DNA of 36,638 nucleotides from Cyanobacteria bacterium MAG CAR3_bin_5 (GTDB lineage: Bacteria > Cyanobacteriota > Cyanobacteriia > PCC-6307 > Cyanobiaceae). Positions 33,869-36,638 of this stretch are shown here, piece after piece (position 1 is the stretch's first letter; every line of letters begins with the position of its first letter). Under the pieces are notes generated by a model. It saw only the letters and a program-made list of their open reading frames with translations. It was not told the origin of the DNA and ran no database searches. The translations under genes and the position numbers were made by a program. Where the stretch lies: contig JAPOTR010000019.1 of assembly GCA_026709085.1 (NCBI GenBank), positions 1 to 36,638 on the forward strand. Reading direction: 5' to 3'.

Positions 33869-34711
33869 GTGACGGGGAGGGGATTCCAAGACCGTATCCG
33901 GGCATGGGGCCGCTGGCTTCTCGTTGCGGCGCTGCTGACGGGCTGCAGCACCAGCCCCACGGGCCGACAGCAGTTCATGCTGGTGTCCCCCGACGCCGCC
34001 ATCTCCATGGCGCAAGCCGCCTACATGGACACCTTGCGGCAGTTTGCCCGTCGTGGAAAGCTGATGAACGATCCGCTGTTGGCGGAGCGCATGGGTCGGA
34101 TCACGGGGCGGTTGGTGGCTGTGGCCGTCCAGGAGTATCCCCATACAGCCGGTTGGGAGTGGAGCGTGGCCCTGGTGGATGATGCCGACGTCATCAACGC
34201 CTGGGCCATGGCGGGGGGCCGCATGGCCGTTTTCCGGGGACTCGTTGAGAAGCTGCGGCTCAGCGACGATGAAATCGCCCACATCATGGGCCATGAAATT
34301 GCCCACGCCATTGCCAATCACCATGCGGAACGCATGTCCATGGTGCTGGCCCAGAATCTGGCGGTCTCCGTGGTGGGGCAGAACGCGGAGGAGGGTTCTC
34401 AGGCCGCGCCCATCGCCAACACCGTGGCCACCGTTGCCCTCGCCCTCCCCAACAGCCGCAGTGGCGAGGAGGAGGCGGACAGTCTGGGCATGAGGATGGC
34501 TGTCAAGGCGGGCTACGATCCCCTGGCGGCGGCGACCCTGTGGCAAAAGATGGTCCAGCACGGGGGACCCAGGCCGCCGGAATTCCTCAGCACCCATCCG
34601 GATCCGGCCAGCCGCATGAGGGCGCTGGCCGCCCTGGTGGACGACGTTCAGCATCTTCGGCCTGCAGCGCCGCCCGAGCCCCATAGGGTGCGGATCTATA
34701 TGCAGCAATGA
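33869..34711 (+). CDS. M48-family metalloprotease, lipoprotein
   Basis: A 280-residue zinc protease of the Oma1/LoiP-like M48 group. The signal peptide (RAWGRWLLVAALLTGC) ends in a lipobox with Cys26, so it should be a lipoprotein facing the periplasm. The zinc site is HEIAH (142-146) with the third ligand in SGEEEADSLG (about 200). GGRMAVFRGLVEKL and FLSTHPDPASRM are family-typical. Related enzymes degrade misfolded envelope proteins. GTG 33869 with GGAAGG seven bases upstream is preferred over ATG 33818, which lies inside a -10 sequence. The gene ends at 34711 and is followed by decayed DNA. Confidence 0.87.
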   Translation: MTGRGFQDRIRAWGRWLLVAALLTGCSTSPTGRQQFMLVSPDAAISMAQAAYMDTLRQFARRGKLMNDPLLAERMGRITGRLVAVAVQEYPHTAGWEWSVALVDDADVINAWAMAGGRMAVFRGLVEKLRLSDDEIAHIMGHEIAHAIANHHAERMSMVLAQNLAVSVVGQNAEEGSQAAPIANTVATVALALPNSRSGEEEADSLGMRMAVKAGYDPLAAATLWQKMVQHGGPRPPEFLSTHPDPASRMRALAALVDDVQHLRPAAPPEPHRVRIYMQQ

Positions 34712-34909
34712 AAGCGGTGGATAAAGGCGGTGGCTATGCCCGTCAGGTGGATCTAAATGCTGTGCCCTTGGCAGGATCTGGCGACCCTCTCAACTGTCCG
34801 TGCTCCAGGGAATCCCTGAACAACAAGAAGATATCCGGTAACATCTATCATTCTTCATGCATCACCTGTACCAAGTCGAAAAGCGCCCACTCGCAGCAAG
34901 CAGAAGGAT
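34712..34909. other. Non-coding stretch after the M48 gene
   Basis: About 200 bases with an open frame that lacks any recognised protein pattern. It is less GC-rich than the protease gene and marks the start of the decayed region. No terminator with a T-run is visible. Confidence 0.45.
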
Positions 34910-35376
34910 CCTGTTCAAACTTATTTCGAGTGCATGGCCGAGATCCGCAGTACCGGCGGCGCCACCAGCGAGACATCCTACTATGCAGCAAGAACGCCCC
35001 GAGAACTGGCCAGTGGGCAATTCCAGAACGAGGTGTCGTTGAAGTCAAGTCTCCTGCCAACAGTATCTCGAACACGGTAGGAGATGAGCAGGCAACGAGG
35101 TACTGGAATCGGTATCGTCCGGCTCTCGTGACTAACTATTGGGAGTTTATCCTCATTGGCGAGGACAACAACAGCAAGCTGGACGAGCGCGAGTCTTTCA
35201 GCCTGGTTGATAATGAGCAAGCCTTCTGGGCAATGGCAGGCGATCCAGTGAAAGCAGTGCGACTAATAGGAAATCGGTTTAGGGAGTTTCTACAGCGCAC
35301 CATGATGAACTTGGCGTCACTCACTCAACCAGAGGACCTTTCCTATTTTCTCGCATCATATGCTCGTGCTACCTGA
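34910..35376 (+). pseudogene. Restriction-modification enzyme N-terminal domain remnant
   Basis: The start of a type ISP/IIG-like restriction-methylation protein in two frames. The first part reads PVQTYFECMAEIRSTGGATS ETSYYAA, then RELASGQ. One frame over it continues IPERGVVEVKSPANSI, then TRYWNRYRPALVTNYWEFIL IGEDN and PEDLSYFLASYARAT before a stop at 35376. In the complete family about 60 residues separate YYA from the PERGVVEVK segment, and they are missing here. The VEVKS is the nuclease active-site region (E-x-K). The helicase, methylase and target-recognition parts are absent. So it is a deletion plus frameshift relic, and it abuts the Calx-beta repeats directly. Confidence 0.65.
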
Positions 35377-35383
35377 AGTCGCT

Positions 35384-36638
35384 GGATGGGCAGGATCAAC
35401 AGCAGCCGGAGGTGAGCATCAGCGGCGGCAGTGGGGTGACGGAGGGGGTAGCGCCAGCTTCACCCTGAGCGCCAGTCCGTCCCCGTCAGCGTCGCTGGCT
35501 GTGAGTGTGACAGTGGCACAGAGCGGGGAGTACGGGGTGAGCACGGGCCAGCGCACGGTGACGGTGTCCACTGGCGGCAGTGTTGTATTCACGGTAGGCA
35601 CGACGGACGACTCAACCGATGAGGCGGATGGATCGGTGACGGCCACCGTGGGTGGGGGCAGCGGCTACAGGGTGTCCACGTCCCAAGGAGCGGCGACGGT
35701 GAGCGTGGCGGAGATGATGTTGCGCCCACCCCGCAGGTGAGCATCAGCGGCGGCAGTGGGGTGACGGTGGGTGGGAGCGCCAGCTTCACCCTGAGCGCCA
35801 GTCCGTCCCCGTCAGCGTCGCTGGCTGTGAGTGTGACAGTGGCACAGAGCGGGGAGTACGGGGTGAGCACGGGCCAGCGCACGGTGACGGTGTCCACTGG
35901 CGGCAGTGTTGTATTCACGGTAGGCACGACGGACGACTCAACCGATGAGGCGGATGGATCGGTGACGGCCACCGTGGGTGGGGGCAGCGGCTACAGGGTG
36001 TCCACGTCCCAAGGAGCGGCGACGGTGAGCGTGGCGGAGATGATGTTGCGCCCACCCCGCAGGTGAGCATCAGCGGCGGCAGTGGGGTGACGGTGGGTGG
36101 GAGCGCCAGCTTCACCCTGAGCGCCAGTCCGTCCCCGTCAGCGTCGCTGGCTGTGAGTGTGAGCGTGTCACAGAGCGGGAAGTATGGGGTGAGTACAGGC
36201 CAGCGCACGGTGACGGTACCCACAGCGGGCAGCGTCGTGTTCACGGCAGGCGCCACGGACGACTCGACCGACGAGGCGGACGGGTCTGTGACGTCGACGG
36301 TGGGTGCCGGCAGCGGCTACAGGGTGTCCACGTCTTAAGGAGCGGCAACGGTGAACGTGCCGATAATGACGCACTGACCCCGGAGGTGAGCATCAGCAGC
36401 GACAGTGGGGGTGACGGAGGGGGTAGCGCCAGCTTCACCCTGATTGCCACGCCCTCACCAGTGGCGTCGCTGGCTGTGAGTGTGACAGTGGCGCAGAGGG
36501 GTGAGCACGGGCCAGCGCACGGTGACGATTCCCACAGGCGGCAGTGTCGTGTTCACGGTAGGCGCCACAGAGACTCGACCGATGAGGCGGACGGTTCCAT
36601 CACGGCCACGGTGGGCGGGGGCAGCGGCTACAGGGTGT
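35384..36638 (+). pseudogene. Broken Calx-beta repeat surface protein (cut by window end)
   Basis: Four tandem Calx-beta-like units, each about 107 residues: VSISGGSGVT, SASFTLSASPSPSASLAVSV, GEYGVSTGQRTVTV, DDSTDEADGSVTATVGGGSG YRVSTSQGAATVSVA. Frameshifts separate them. Unit 1 lacks one G in a G-run (near 35446). Units 1 and 2 share a 1-bp deletion in the linker (GCGGAGATGATG for an expected GCG GAC GAT GAT). Unit 3 has CAA changed to TAA (36336-36338). Unit 4 has several indels. Such domains build long secreted adhesins; no signal or sorting domain is in view. The first linker frame reads DGQDQQQPEVSIS at 35384-35422. The rest lies beyond the window. Confidence 0.75.
35412..36638 (+). repeat. 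Tandem ~325-bp repeats (four units)
   Basis: Units start at 35412, 35737, 36063 and 36386 (each at gtgagcatcagc), giving periods of 325, 326 and 323 bases; the last is cut by the window end. Units 1 and 2 are identical by eye except for about five positions near 35440-35450. Units 3 and 4 are more diverged. Confidence 0.92.

Noticed and set aside
35412-36638. Tandem ~325-bp repeats considered as a CRISPR-like or satellite array.
   Set aside because: The units encode a recognisable Calx-beta domain and lack spacers, so they are protein-domain repeats.

Overview
The window looks like a chromosomal segment of a GC-rich marine alpha-cyanobacterium of the Synechococcus/Cyanobium group. The evidence is a set of cyanobacterial genes: the response regulator RpaA, ferredoxin-dependent sulfite reductase, ferredoxin-NADP reductase with a CpcD-like N-terminal domain (which implies phycobilisomes), OpcA beside glucose-6-phosphate dehydrogenase, the plastid/cyanobacterial proteins PSRP-3 (Ycf65) and Ycf20, and plant-type glycerate kinase. 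Many decayed genes, adhesin-like and Calx-beta repeat sequences and a restriction-modification relic suggest a host-associated lineage such as the sponge symbiont 'Candidatus Synechococcus spongiarum'. That identification is inference from gene content, not a search result.

Layout. 1-4200: an 8-bp tandem repeat, a CsgG-like exported protein, sulfite reductase, a GNAT pseudogene and a lumenal pentapeptide-repeat protein. 4300-10050: rpaA converging on holB-tmk, a broken bile-acid-type Na+ symporter, an S9 peptidase and, divergently, peptide deformylase. 10050-13530: translation and RNA-decay genes (rpsU, rpsN, pnp) with two small ORFs. An IS200/IS605-type right end sits in the leader of pnp. 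13530-15800: a decayed stretch and a DUF2079 membrane protein broken at a C8 tract. 15800-20200: ftsH, rpmF, glycerate kinase, ycf20 and a CbbY-like phosphatase. 20200-22780: an accessory island with a candidate miniature trimeric autotransporter, an AAA ATPase relic and small membrane-protein genes or fragments. 22780-28200: GNAT, msrB, dus, a HAD phosphatase, PSRP-3, a YlqF/RbgA GTPase and an RluD-type pseudouridine synthase. 28170-33730: the minus-strand run petH-zwf-opcA-cobB. 33870-36638: an M48 lipoprotein protease, then a restriction-modification relic joined to broken Calx-beta repeats that run off the window.

How the genes fit together. petH, zwf and opcA control NADPH supply by photosynthetic electron flow in the light and the oxidative pentose phosphate pathway in the dark. 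RpaA is known as the circadian output regulator that turns on dark metabolism including zwf and opcA, though it lies 25 kb away here. Glycerate kinase and the CbbY-like phosphatase fit photorespiration and Calvin-cycle housekeeping. rpsU, rpsN, rpmF, PSRP-3, RbgA-type GTPase, RluD, Dus and Def form a scattered translation and ribosome set.

The most unusual items are the orphan IS605/omega-RNA-like end in the pnp leader, the small YadA-like surface protein, and the Calx-beta units whose shared 1-bp deletion turns one gene into ORFs overlapping by GTGA. CCATGG is also markedly over-represented across the window.
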